A stretch of DNA of 64,000 bases from Desulfobulbaceae bacterium BRH_c16a. Lineage in GTDB: Bacteria; Desulfobacterota; Desulfobulbia; Desulfobulbales; Desulfocapsaceae. This document shows, piece after piece, positions 55,280-63,999 of this stretch. Location of the stretch: NCBI GenBank assembly GCA_000961725.1, contig LADS01000001.1, positions 1-64,000 on the forward strand. Reading direction: 5' to 3'. Below the pieces are notes generated by a model. The model ran no database searches. It saw only the letters and a list, made by a program, of their open reading frames with translations, and was not told where the DNA came from. The position numbers and the translations under genes are program-made. How positions within the stretch are numbered: position 1 is the stretch's first letter; every line of letters begins with the position of its first letter.

Positions 55280-57178
55280 TTATTCATTTGACAGCCCGTA
55301 AGTAATTTCTTTTTGCATGTTATCGATGCGTGAAAAGATCTCTTTCAGCATGGTTTGTTCGATACGGGTCAGTCTTTTTGGATTGATATAATTATCGGGC
55401 GCGGTTTTTTCCATCGTTATGGCGCTGAGTTGTCTGGCAAATCGCAATTGCATCAAAAAGCTGTAGGCCTGTTCCAGCTCATGGTAGGTATCCCGAGAAA
55501 GCAATTTCCGGGTAAACAGTTGGTGCAGCCTTTCCTGAGTATTTGTTTCCGACAAACCATTCTTGAGGGCATGAAGTCTGGCAAAATCAACTATCGGCAC
55601 CATCACCTTCTTGATGTCGAACGATTCGCGGTGTTCTCCCCTGGACTCGACTATAAAGTTTCTGAAAAATCCGATGGGCGGCTTGAAATGCTGCGCATTG
55701 ACTGCCATATAGCCGAAAAACAGCGGCGACTCGGCCAGTGCATGCTGCAAAAAACTTCGCAGTTCCGCCACCAGCTCATCCTGGCCATGGGCGCATCGAA
55801 AATCAAAAAAAATTGCCGAGCTGAGCATATCCTCAGGTTCGGCAAGTCGTATCCAGGAGAGAAAATACCCCTTCCATACTGAGAGAGGCTGGCACCATTT
55901 CGGGTTCATTGCCATGATTTCGCCCTTGCAAAGGTCAAAACCGACGTCGCTTAGCGAGGTACATATCATCTCCCCCAGAGCGAGAAAATAGGAGTGGACT
56001 GCTGCGGCCGATTGTCCCACGACATCTTCATAAATAATGGCATTGTCCTGATCGGTTTTCAGGGTCTGTTCTTTTCGGCCTTCGCTGCCCATCACCATGA
56101 AGGCGAACGGACAGGGGGGCGGACCGGTTTTATCCAGGGCAAAGGCTATGATTTTGTTGAGAATAGCATCGGAAATGGTGGTAATCAGACGAGTAAGGTT
56201 CCGCGCTTTCGCCCCGTTGGCTATGAGATCCTGAATAACCACGGGGAGGAGTTGATATTGCTGTCTGAGGGCTTCAATACCGCCGGCCGTCGATATCTCG
56301 CCTATGAGGAACAGCGGCGACTGACCTTGGGCGGCGAGAATATCCTTATTGGTAATGATACCGATCACTACGTTCTCCGGGCCGGTGACCCCCAGGTATT
56401 TGAAATTCTCCTGCATCATGGTCATCAGCGCTTCAAAGATCAAAGCCTGTGCCGAAATGGTTCGCAGCGGAAAAGACATGATTGTTTCCACCGGCTTGTC
56501 GATGTCCAGACCGCTGGCCACCACTTTTTGCCGTAAATCGTTGTCGGTGACGATACCTACAAAATCTCCCTCGAGCGAAGTAATGAGGATACTGCTGCAT
56601 GAGTGTCGGCTCATCAACTGCGCAGCAGCCCGGATGGTCGTCTTGGTCGGACAGGAAACCAATGTTCTCTGGACGATGGTGCTGATTGGTTGATTGAGAA
56701 ACTGCAGGGCTTCCTCGCCTGGCTGGATGGTTTTGGCGACAATGGAGGCATACGAGCGATCAAGCATGCGCTTTCCAAAGGTGTCGGTGAAAAACTCGAG
56801 GAACTGGGTATTTTGCTTGCAAACCTCAAGGAAATTTGTTTTTGGCCAGACATAAAAATGGGTGTCTTCGGTGGTTCGGAGAGACCGGATACAGATGGAA
56901 TTATTGATCAGCATCGATATGCCGCCGAACAGATCGCCTTCGCTCATCAATGCCTTGCTGATCATATGATCGCCTTCGTCAAAAAAACGTTCGGCTGCCC
57001 CGTTCTGAATTATGTAGAGCGAATCGATCCTTGACAGACCCTGGTTGAAGATTGTGGTGTCACGGGGATAAAAAACCATAGTCAATTCCGAGGCGGCTTT
57101 TTCAATTTCCTTTTCCGGAAGGAAAGAAAACGGAGCTATCCCCGATAAAAAATGAAAGGCACGATTATCGCAGTCCAT
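55280..57178 (-). CDS. cNMP-binding/CBS/DUF294 nucleotidyltransferase-like protein
   Basis: A 632-residue cytoplasmic protein. A cyclic-nucleotide-binding domain (about 10-135, GDLFGGISMLINNS) is followed by two CBS domains (about 165-285, with SSILITSLEGDFVGIVTDNDLRQKV). Next is a DUF294 nucleotidyltransferase-like domain with FAFMVMGSEGRKEQTLKTDQDNAIIYED, matching GlnD-type enzymes including its acidic metal ligands; the DUF294_C region ends the protein. It is the last gene of a minus-strand set with the exonuclease fusion and symporter. This gene set recurs around acetate-type symporters in Proteobacteria, from general knowledge. Target and reaction are not known. Confidence 0.85.
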   Translation of the reverse strand: MDCDNRAFHFLSGIAPFSFLPEKEIEKAASELTMVFYPRDTTIFNQGLSRIDSLYIIQNGAAERFFDEGDHMISKALMSEGDLFGGISMLINNSICIRSLRTTEDTHFYVWPKTNFLEVCKQNTQFLEFFTDTFGKRMLDRSYASIVAKTIQPGEEALQFLNQPISTIVQRTLVSCPTKTTIRAAAQLMSRHSCSSILITSLEGDFVGIVTDNDLRQKVVASGLDIDKPVETIMSFPLRTISAQALIFEALMTMMQENFKYLGVTGPENVVIGIITNKDILAAQGQSPLFLIGEISTAGGIEALRQQYQLLPVVIQDLIANGAKARNLTRLITTISDAILNKIIAFALDKTGPPPCPFAFMVMGSEGRKEQTLKTDQDNAIIYEDVVGQSAAAVHSYFLALGEMICTSLSDVGFDLCKGEIMAMNPKWCQPLSVWKGYFLSWIRLAEPEDMLSSAIFFDFRCAHGQDELVAELRSFLQHALAESPLFFGYMAVNAQHFKPPIGFFRNFIVESRGEHRESFDIKKVMVPIVDFARLHALKNGLSETNTQERLHQLFTRKLLSRDTYHELEQAYSFLMQLRFARQLSAITMEKTAPDNYINPKRLTRIEQTMLKEIFSRIDNMQKEITYGLSNE

Positions 57179-57210
57179 GATTTTTCAATAGGTTCAATAG
57201 AACAACTCTC

Positions 57211-59178
57211 TCAATAGGACAGTTTGGCGTATTTGGTTTTTTTCGATGCCTGAATGGCATCCTTTAAAGTCAGGATGTTACTTCTCGCCAGAATCGGGAT
57301 GAATTTCAACAGAATCTCGGCTGCTGCACATGCGTCGCCAAGGGCCGTATGCCTGCCGGCGATGGTGATGCCAAGCCTTGCGGAAATTGCTTCAAGACTG
57401 TGGCAGCGCTGTGATGGATGAATAACCGCCGACAGAAACATGATGTCGAGAACCGGCTGCAGGAACCGAACGGGCGCAATATATTCCTTGACCTGGAACA
57501 TCCGCATATCAAAAGCAACATTATGTCCTACCAGAACGGTATTTCCGACAAACTGAAAGAGACGCGGCAAGATTTTTTCGATCGTTGGCCGGCCCTGCAG
57601 CATTTCCTCCCGGATCCCGTGGAATTTGATCGAATTTTCGGGAATCTCCCGCTGAGGATCGACCAAGACATCGAAAGTTTCATTGCGCAGCAGGTGTCCG
57701 TTGACGATGCGCACTGCACCTATTGCAATAATTTCGTCCGAAAAGGGATCGAGACCGGTTGTTTCGGTATCTATGACCGTGTATTTAAGTTGAGACAGCA
57801 TGTGCTCCTGCAGATCGGGACTGCTGTCCGGCCGGTTAAAAAGTTCGAAGTCGTAGAATTCCGGACGACCGGTCGGCAGGGTGACGGGGGCGATGGCTCT
57901 CTCTTTCGGCGGCTCGGCGGAGGGGATGAAGATGCGCAGACATGATTTTCCCGGCAATGGCAGGTGCTTGGAAGACCACCATTCTGCTTCATGCCATATA
58001 AGGATGTCACTCAATGTCAGTGCACCGGATCCGTTTTTCAGTGGAACATTCAGGTCGTTCCATTCTGCCATAAGATCTTCCGCAAGAGGCACCCCGTCCC
58101 AGATAATGTCGAGGTGGACAAGATCCTGTTCAATCCCTGCAATGCACTCGAGTACTGACGAGTCGTTCACCTGCCGCAGCCGGCTTGCCAGGAAAGAAAG
58201 GGCCGCCGTCAGGTGCCGCTTATCGGCATATATCCAAGCCGGTTGATGGGGCATGGTGAGCTGCAGTGTCAAGTCGTGTTTTTCCATTACCTTTTTTTGC
58301 ACGGTTTCGAGCACTTTTTGCAGCTGTATGGGGCTGAGGGCAAGGTCGACGGGTGGCTGGGGCGGGGGTGTCGACGACCGGGACCGTTGGACAACGGTAT
58401 TGATGCGGAGAATGTAGCCGAGCAGGTCATTCAGGTTACCGATAATGGGTACGATTTCGACTTTCAGAAAATGACCGGCAGGCCCAAGGGTTGCAAAACA
58501 GGTTCCCGGATTATCTTCTGCTTGAGAGATTTTTTCGGTGAGTTCGGTAAAAGCCCTCTGAAGCTGTGAACTTTTAATGTAACGGCAAATATTCCTGCCG
58601 ATTCCGATGGAAGCAGGCGGGAAGGTCGCGGTTCCTATGGTTTCCGGGTGGCCCAGCAGTTCTTTGGTCTTTTCATTGAACAACAGGATCATTCCGGAAG
58701 GATTACAGACGATAATCGCCTCGGAAAAGCCCGAAATAATGGAAGACAGGATGTCTCTTTCCTCCTCTACAGCTTCTCTCGCCTGTCGGATTTGGTCGTC
58801 GATGTCTGATTTAAGGGATTGATAACGATCGGCGCTTTCATTCACCAGGCTCGCCAGACGGTTCATGTTCTTTACGGCACTGATGTCTATTCTGAATGAA
58901 GGGTTGGCGGAATGAATGATCGTCATCTCTTCGGCAATCTTACGGGTGGGCTCGACATACCAGCGAAAGATGGCGATGAGACCCCATATCAGAATGCCGA
59001 GGGCGAGCAGAATCGCAGCAGCAATGCAACCCAGATTATCTTCTATAATACGCAGGAGTACCGTCTGGGTCTGAGGTTCCAGCCGATACCTGATGAAAAA
59101 GACAAGTCCGCTGAAAACAATCGCCAGACAGAACGCGGAAACAGCTGGAATCCACCAGAATGTATTGATCGATCTCAA
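57211..59178 (-). CDS. Membrane PAS protein fused to DEDDh (DnaQ-type) exonuclease
   Basis: A 655-residue protein. Two N-terminal helices (about 8-30 and 48-72) are followed by a HAMP-like segment (VEPTRKIAEEMTII), a coiled coil, and a PAS domain (about 140-265, IISGFSEAIIVCNPSGMILLFNEKTKELLGHP). Residues about 275-430 look like a degenerate histidine-kinase ATPase (ADKRHLTAALSFLASRLRQV, no clear N-box Asn or G-boxes) without a HisKA His. The last 190 residues are a complete DEDDh 3'-5' exonuclease: DTETTGLDP, VGHNVAFDMRMF and HTALGDACAAAEIL. It probably cleaves or trims nucleic acid or a nucleotide signal under membrane-sensor control. It is 32 bases before the DUF294 gene. Confidence 0.82.
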   Translation of the reverse strand: MRSINTFWWIPAVSAFCLAIVFSGLVFFIRYRLEPQTQTVLLRIIEDNLGCIAAAILLALGILIWGLIAIFRWYVEPTRKIAEEMTIIHSANPSFRIDISAVKNMNRLASLVNESADRYQSLKSDIDDQIRQAREAVEEERDILSSIISGFSEAIIVCNPSGMILLFNEKTKELLGHPETIGTATFPPASIGIGRNICRYIKSSQLQRAFTELTEKISQAEDNPGTCFATLGPAGHFLKVEIVPIIGNLNDLLGYILRINTVVQRSRSSTPPPQPPVDLALSPIQLQKVLETVQKKVMEKHDLTLQLTMPHQPAWIYADKRHLTAALSFLASRLRQVNDSSVLECIAGIEQDLVHLDIIWDGVPLAEDLMAEWNDLNVPLKNGSGALTLSDILIWHEAEWWSSKHLPLPGKSCLRIFIPSAEPPKERAIAPVTLPTGRPEFYDFELFNRPDSSPDLQEHMLSQLKYTVIDTETTGLDPFSDEIIAIGAVRIVNGHLLRNETFDVLVDPQREIPENSIKFHGIREEMLQGRPTIEKILPRLFQFVGNTVLVGHNVAFDMRMFQVKEYIAPVRFLQPVLDIMFLSAVIHPSQRCHSLEAISARLGITIAGRHTALGDACAAAEILLKFIPILARSNILTLKDAIQASKKTKYAKLSY

Positions 59179-59245
59179 TAGATTGTCCGGTTAATTGACT
59201 GAACCTGTCACATCAGGGCAGGGCGGGAGACGGAATGCTTCCGGT

Positions 59246-59806
59246 TTAGCCCACCCACAGGTACATGAAAGAGCCGATATAAATGATGATCACGACCAGA
59301 ACCAGCAGCATGCGGGAAGCGGATAAGCCCGATGCCGATTTCAGGGCATGAAAAACCACGGCCAGCGCCAAAAACGATGCCGCGCCGAGAAGGGGAATAT
59401 ACAACCCTCCGGTTACTTTCACCTGGAGTGCGGCAAGTGCCGGAGCTAAAGGCCAGAAGGAAATCCAGGACATCCCAAGGGCCAGGTATATCGGGAGAAA
59501 CAAGGTAGATCCACCAAAACCTCTGCAGAAAACCCAGGCGAACAAGGCCATGCCGCCATGAATCAGAAAAGCCACGGATACACCCATCAGAACCAGGGTC
59601 ATTCTGACGTGAAAGGGGAGCGTTTCGCTTGTTCCGGGTTCAAGAAGATATCTGCTGAAATACACGGCGCTGAAGCCGTAGATCAAGCCAAAGGTGCCGA
59701 CATTGATCGCCGTGTAAGCGAGCGAAAGCTTATCATGGGCAATGACCTCGCGATATACCGCTTCATCGAATCGTAGAATGCGGATCATATGCTGAATGTA
59801 GCCCAT
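59246..59806 (-). CDS. Yip1-like multi-pass membrane protein
   Basis: A 186-residue membrane protein with about five helices. The N-terminal ILRFDEAVYREVIAHDKLSLAYTAINV resembles the start of Yip1-family proteins, whose bacterial roles are unknown. GAGG lies six bases upstream of the ATG at 59806; the frame is open to 59878 but without a comparable site. It is 67 bases upstream of the exonuclease fusion gene and lies just after the terminator of the symporter genes. It may be a membrane partner of either. Confidence 0.65.
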   Translation of the reverse strand: MGYIQHMIRILRFDEAVYREVIAHDKLSLAYTAINVGTFGLIYGFSAVYFSRYLLEPGTSETLPFHVRMTLVLMGVSVAFLIHGGMALFAWVFCRGFGGSTLFLPIYLALGMSWISFWPLAPALAALQVKVTGGLYIPLLGAASFLALAVVFHALKSASGLSASRMLLVLVVIIIYIGSFMYLWVG

Positions 59807-59907
59807 TATAACCTCACGGGAGATGGATGGATGATTAACCGACAATTCAATCATTTTATTCGGTATGGAGAATTTCACAAGTATTTAACCGAATAGAGGA
59901 GGATTCG

Positions 59908-59944
59908 AAAAAAAAGGGGAGCTGGAATGCTCCATCTCCCCTTT
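59908..59944 (-). terminator. Rho-independent terminator of the symporter operon
   Basis: On the minus strand, AAAGGGGAG (59944-59936) and CTCCCCTTT (59921-59913) form a perfect 9-bp stem with a partly paired inner TGGA/TCCA, running into eight T (59915-59908). It lies 27 bases after the symporter stop and before the Yip1-like gene, so the latter and the genes beyond it rely on readthrough or their own promoter. Confidence 0.88.
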
Positions 59945-59970
59945 GATCATGTTATATTATTTTCATGTTG

Positions 59971-61602
59971 TCATGCCCATGGTTGCATGCCCCAGATCGT
60001 GATAAAGATGCAGATTATTGCGAGAACCACCGGGAATGCCATGCCATTGTAGCGTTTATCGTCATAATCGCCCCATCCATGAATCCGGTCGATGACCTTT
60101 TTGTCATCCATGCTGGGAGACCATCCGGAAAGGGCGGGAATGCGATTGAAGATTAATGAAAGAAAGATAAAGAGAGTAAAAGACAGGGGAACCGTTACCA
60201 GACCACCGGACATCCCAAGAGCTGCCGTTGCGCCATTACCCACGACAATACTGGGGAAGACATGGGGAGAGATGACGATAAAGAGCAGCCCGCAGATGTT
60301 GGCCGACAGGATCAAGGCAAGTTTGTTGGCCTCTTTCCACCATACCCCAAGGAGAATGCCCGGGGTGGCGGTAGTGGCGAGCAGACCAAAGGCCCAGAGA
60401 ATACTGGTAACCAGAAATTTGGGTGGTTTAAAGGCCAGCAGAACGGCGATGACGCCACCTATGGCTAAGGCAGCAAAACCCCAGCGGATACGGGTTCTGG
60501 CTTCCATTTTCGGCGCAATGATGCCGAGCAGGTCATTACCCACAAGACCGGAGATAGCCATAAGATTGCCGCCAACCGTCGACAGGCCGGCTGCCAGTGC
60601 GCCGCCCATGACGAAGGCTGCGACCCATAAGGGGTTGTAAAACACATTGAGGATGAGCAGGGTCTGATCCGCTTTGGCGATCGTATTGCCGGTGGTCGCG
60701 GCGAAAAAGTTGCCTGCAAATCCGCTGGCGTAGCTGCCGGCAAACAGAAGGCCGAGGAAAAGTACGAACCATACCACAGCCCATCGGGCAGTCTTGACGC
60801 TGGAAGAGGTGAAAACACGCATCGCCAGATGCGGCAGCGCGACCGGTCCCAGGGTAAAGGCCGGTATCAGGGCAAAATACCAGCGAATGTCATATTTCAT
60901 GTCAAAGAAGGTGGGGAGCACGTTGAGCATGGCCGGGACCATATCGCCGTACGCCAGGGGCGGGAACCACCAGCCGGATGAACCCATGCTCTTCATGATT
61001 GCGCCCATCGGCACGATCATGGCTATGGTCATGATGATCATCTGAAACGCGGCATTGTAGGAGGCGCCGTACATGCCGCCGAGAGTCACAAATCCGACAG
61101 TGGCGACACCCGCGACAACCAGGCCGATGTTGTACGGAATGCCGAACAGCAGTTCAAAGGCTTGACCGAGACCGATCATCTGACCGAGGGCGTACATGAT
61201 CATGATCAGAATCATCCAGAAGACGATGGTCAGGGTGGCTCCTTTGCCGTAACGGGCTTTTATGAAAGTAGCCGGGGTAAAGGCTTTCATCCGGCGGAGG
61301 CTGGTGCCGTAGAGAAGAGTCAGAAGAGGAATGGAGATGGCCCATTGAATCCACAGGTAGACAAAGGGCACCTGCATCTTCGATATCAGGGCGATAACTC
61401 CCAGAAAGGTTGCCAGGCTGGCCCAGGTGGCTGCCATGCTCAGGCCGTTGGTTACCGGGCCGATCTTGAAGCCGGCTGCATAGAAATCTTCCTCGCTCGT
61501 GGTCATTCTGCTCGCCCACCAGCCGATGCCATAGCAGACAAGAAACAGGATACCGACAACGATAACGCCGACCCAGACATTGGTGATCGCAAATTCATTC
61601 AT
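59971..61602 (-). CDS. Solute/sodium symporter (SSS family, ActP/VC2705-like)
   Basis: A 543-residue transporter with about 13 helices. It starts MNEFAITNVWVGVIVVGILFLVCYGIGWWASR and has the SSS core blocks SMAATWASLATFLGVIAL, FTPATFIKARYGKGATL and GGALAAGLSTVGGNLMAISGL. The last, with Ser/Gly-rich helix 8 residues, is part of the Na+ site. It should import a small carboxylate, such as acetate, with Na+. A small membrane subunit is encoded one base upstream, as in VC2705/DUF4212 systems. The operon is followed by a clear terminator. Confidence 0.88.
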   Translation of the reverse strand: MNEFAITNVWVGVIVVGILFLVCYGIGWWASRMTTSEEDFYAAGFKIGPVTNGLSMAATWASLATFLGVIALISKMQVPFVYLWIQWAISIPLLTLLYGTSLRRMKAFTPATFIKARYGKGATLTIVFWMILIMIMYALGQMIGLGQAFELLFGIPYNIGLVVAGVATVGFVTLGGMYGASYNAAFQMIIMTIAMIVPMGAIMKSMGSSGWWFPPLAYGDMVPAMLNVLPTFFDMKYDIRWYFALIPAFTLGPVALPHLAMRVFTSSSVKTARWAVVWFVLFLGLLFAGSYASGFAGNFFAATTGNTIAKADQTLLILNVFYNPLWVAAFVMGGALAAGLSTVGGNLMAISGLVGNDLLGIIAPKMEARTRIRWGFAALAIGGVIAVLLAFKPPKFLVTSILWAFGLLATTATPGILLGVWWKEANKLALILSANICGLLFIVISPHVFPSIVVGNGATAALGMSGGLVTVPLSFTLFIFLSLIFNRIPALSGWSPSMDDKKVIDRIHGWGDYDDKRYNGMAFPVVLAIICIFITIWGMQPWA

Positions 61603-61603
61603 G

Positions 61604-61894
61604 TTACTTTCCTCCCGTCTTGTCGGACATTACTTCCTGGCCCTGGGTTTTGGCGTACGCTTCCATGTCATCGTCAAATTTGTTGCAGACCAGAGCCATG
61701 GCTATGCATACGCCCATCAGGCCGAACCAGCCCATCAGGATGGGGACAATGTACTCAACCGGAAATCCCCACATCATGCCTCCCTTCAATGACGGAAACA
61801 TGACGAAAACCGATGCGAAATGGCCAAAGAGCATCAGCAGTGCGCTGAAAACAATGGTAATCCATAATTCCTTCTTATACAGTTCGTCTTTCAT
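61604..61894 (-). CDS. Small membrane subunit of the symporter (DUF4212-like)
   Basis: A 96-residue protein with two helices (about 10-34 and 48-72), MKDELYKKELWITIV at the start and a charged tail ending SDKTGGK. Small two-helix proteins coupled to SSS transporters are known as sodium/solute symporter small subunits. The start at 61894 has AAGGA upstream and avoids an N-terminal extension that covers the inverted repeat. It ends one base before the symporter ATG, so the pair is coupled. Exact family is a best guess. Confidence 0.7.
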   Translation of the reverse strand: MKDELYKKELWITIVFSALLMLFGHFASVFVMFPSLKGGMMWGFPVEYIVPILMGWFGLMGVCIAMALVCNKFDDDMEAYAKTQGQEVMSDKTGGK

Positions 61895-62241
61895 GAATAT
61901 GAGATCCTTGTTGTCAAAGGTGAGATGGGATCTGAACCCAGACCTTTCCCCGGACAGAATTCGGACATGGGAAAGGTCAGAGTCAGAGGCATTACCAAAT
62001 GATATGAACGAGCGCTCAGTCAACACACCTTGAGTAATCTAAAATGATATTCTTGTCAAAACATTTTTATATGGAAAGAAATTATTACATGCAATTTTCG
62101 ATGGGTCGTCCCCTCGCCACGAAAGATGGGCAAGGTTGATGAAAAGAGATTCGACATAGAGATCTCCAAGCGAGTGTTCTCTCTGCAGAATATGTCTTTG
62201 CACCGGCTGTGAGGCAAGAGAAGACAGAAGAGATTTCTCAA
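61895..62241. other. Intergenic region upstream of the symporter operon
   Basis: About 350 bases between the symporter operon and the EamA gene. It holds a long inverted repeat at 61931-61987 and, on the minus strand, a perfect TTGACA at 62059-62054, though with a poor -10. The part from about 62090 to 62241 shows no recognisable gene or site. Confidence 0.5.
61931..61987. repeat. Long imperfect inverted repeat in the symporter leader
   Basis: GACCTTTCCC (61941-61950) and GGGAAAGGTC (61969-61978) are perfect arms separated by 18 bases. The match continues outward, imperfectly, to TCTGA (61931-61935) and TCAGA (61983-61987). It lies 37-93 bases before the small-subunit start on the minus strand, a good position for an operator or leader hairpin. 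Confidence 0.6.
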
Positions 62242-63129
62242 TTATCTCTGAGTCAGATAGACGCCGCCCATGATGACCGCTGCGGCGACAGTCTGGCCGG
62301 TGCTCAACGTTTCGCCGAGAATCAACCAGCCCATGATTACCGAAAACACCGGAATCAGGTTAACGTAGGAGGCGGCTTTGTTGGCAGGTACATGTTTCAG
62401 ACCGTAGTTATACAGTCCGTAGGCGCCCAAGGTTATCACGGCTCCGAGATAGACAATTGCCAGGCTGGGCCCCAGGTGGAACTCAGCGGGAATTTTTGTG
62501 CCGGGCAAAAACAGCAGTGGAAAATAGAAGAAACATCCGGCAAAGGCCTGAATTGCCGTGAGAAGAAATGGAGAGTAGCGTTCGGTGAGGGATTTGAGGG
62601 CGATGGTGTATCCGGTGGCGCAGACCATCGCCAGGAACTCGAGAAAATTGCCAAGAAGAGGGTTTGGTGCATCGGCTGTCGGACTGCTCAAGAGGGTCAG
62701 CCAGCAGACACCGGAGACCGCTACAATCGATCCTGTCACCGACCGGCGTGTGACTCGCTCCTTGAGGAAGAAGGCAGCGGCGATCATCACCAGGATAGGC
62801 AGCATAGCCGTGATCAGACCTGCCTGGGAGGCCGTGGTGTTTTCCACAGCTTTGGCCTCGAACAGGAAATAGAGGCAGGGCTCGCACAGTGCCATGAACA
62901 GGATCAGCTTATAATCGCCATTGCGGTAGTGAAGCGCCTGGGTAATTCGCCTGCCGATGAGGAGAAAGCATATACTGGCAATCAGCATGCGCCCGAAAAT
63001 GACCACCAGGGGATCATAAGTGCGAAAAGCAAACTTCAAGGCAATAAAGGAGCTTGCCCAGAGGAACATTGCCAGGACCAGAGCAAATGAGGCCAGAGTA
63101 TTGGACCGGCCGGTTGGCGATGAGGACAT
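62242..63129 (-). CDS. EamA-family (DMT) transporter
   Basis: A 295-residue inner-membrane protein with ten predicted helices in two EamA repeats, the second starting near residue 155 (GNFLEFLAMVCATGYTIALKSLTERYSP). Conserved DMT blocks include ALVLAMFLWASSFIALKFAF and GWLILGETLSTGQTVAAAVIMGGVYL. It probably exports a metabolite or amino acid; substrate unknown. About 100 bases separate it from the lipoprotein gene upstream on the same strand, with a strong hairpin between them. Confidence 0.88.
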   Translation of the reverse strand: MSSSPTGRSNTLASFALVLAMFLWASSFIALKFAFRTYDPLVVIFGRMLIASICFLLIGRRITQALHYRNGDYKLILFMALCEPCLYFLFEAKAVENTTASQAGLITAMLPILVMIAAAFFLKERVTRRSVTGSIVAVSGVCWLTLLSSPTADAPNPLLGNFLEFLAMVCATGYTIALKSLTERYSPFLLTAIQAFAGCFFYFPLLFLPGTKIPAEFHLGPSLAIVYLGAVITLGAYGLYNYGLKHVPANKAASYVNLIPVFSVIMGWLILGETLSTGQTVAAAVIMGGVYLTQR

Positions 63130-63175
63130 GAGAGAAGGGCTCGGGTCGTTTTCAAAAAAGAGAAGAGACGATCAA

Positions 63176-63202
63176 GCCTCCTTCACTTCAAGTGAAGGAG
63201 GC
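63176..63202 (-). terminator. Strong hairpin, probable terminator of the glycine-zipper lipoprotein gene
   Basis: GCCTCCTTCACTT (63176-63188) and AAGTGAAGGAGGC (63190-63202) form a perfect 13-base palindrome arm pair around one base, 24 bases after the lipoprotein stop on the minus strand. The T-run on that strand starts only about 20 bases further on, so termination may be incomplete. Confidence 0.6.
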
Positions 63203-63226
63203 CAATCCATGCAGGAAGCGGACAGA

Positions 63227-63685
63227 CTAATTCTGCAAGACCCACTGGCCGGCGCTGTTGCGGCAGGCGGTGGTGTAGGTTTTTTCAGTCCTGCCGTCGA
63301 TGGTGGCAAGAATTTCTGCTTTTCGGCAGGGTCTGTCCGGTTGGCTGGGTGGGGCGTAGGCAGGCTGTGGAACGACCTGGTATCTGTTGCCGCTGTCGGG
63401 ATTAACCCAGGAAGTGCTCTGGCCGGAAGGTGCGAATTCATAGGTGTGGTTCAATTGCTGCCGGTCATATTTGTCCATCTCGTTGCCGACAATATAGCCG
63501 AGCAGGCCACCGACTGCGGCGCCGATCAGGGTAGCTTCGGTATTGCGGCCTATAGCCTGTCCAAGGACAGCCCCGCCGGCAGCACCGACTCCGGCGCCCT
63601 TCGTACCCTTTGTGTATTGATCACTGGCACAGGAAGAGAGGGCCAGGATAATTACCGGAATTATAATCAGCGTGAATTTTTTCAT
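63227..63685 (-). CDS. Glycine-zipper 2TM lipoprotein (SlyB/OmpA-accessory-like)
   Basis: A 152-residue outer-membrane lipoprotein. The signal peptide MKKFTLIIIPVIILALSSC ends in a lipobox. A glycine-zipper double helix follows (GAGVGAAGGAVLGQAIG and LIGAAVGGLLGYIVGNEMD, residues about 30-70). The C-terminal half is Tyr/Pro/Gln-rich and ends with CRKAEILATIDGRTEKTYTTACRNSAGQWVLQN, seen in the 17-kDa surface-antigen/RcsF-like group, with two Cys that may form a disulfide. It likely stabilises the envelope. GGAGAACTGG precedes the ATG. Confidence 0.82.
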   Translation of the reverse strand: MKKFTLIIIPVIILALSSCASDQYTKGTKGAGVGAAGGAVLGQAIGRNTEATLIGAAVGGLLGYIVGNEMDKYDRQQLNHTYEFAPSGQSTSWVNPDSGNRYQVVPQPAYAPPSQPDRPCRKAEILATIDGRTEKTYTTACRNSAGQWVLQN

Positions 63686-63789
63686 TTCCAGTTCTCCAAA
63701 TTAAATTTTCATATAACTTCAGGGGGTAAAAAACGATACCCACTATTGGTAGTCATCCTGAAGCAAATTGGCAAGACCAGCAATATCTG

Positions 63790-63999
63790 TTATTCCGTGG
63801 TCTGTACCGCATCGACCGGAGCCGGCCGGGCAAGGCCCTGTGCCGAGAAAAAAAGCGGGAGATCGGCTTTTCGCCGTTCTTCTTCGGCACGTTCTTCCTG
63901 GTACCGTACAACCTCGTGGACTGCGTTGGTGTAGAGGCCGTCGACTTTGACCCGGTAAAGATAAAAATCGAGCAACGCGGGGAAATCAGGAGCAAATGC
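63790..63999 (-). CDS. 3' end of an unidentified gene running off the right edge
   Basis: The minus-strand frame is open from the window end to the stop at 63790, giving about 69 C-terminal residues: a Tyr-rich start (DFYLYRVKVDGLYTNAVHEVV), a charged helix (RYQEERAEEERRKADL) and a tail rich in Ala, Pro and Val. The frame shows no stop up to the edge, so the true start lies outside. No family is recognised from this fragment. Confidence 0.5.
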   Translation of the reverse strand, partial: AFAPDFPALLDFYLYRVKVDGLYTNAVHEVVRYQEERAEEERRKADLPLFFSAQGLARPAPVDAVQTTE

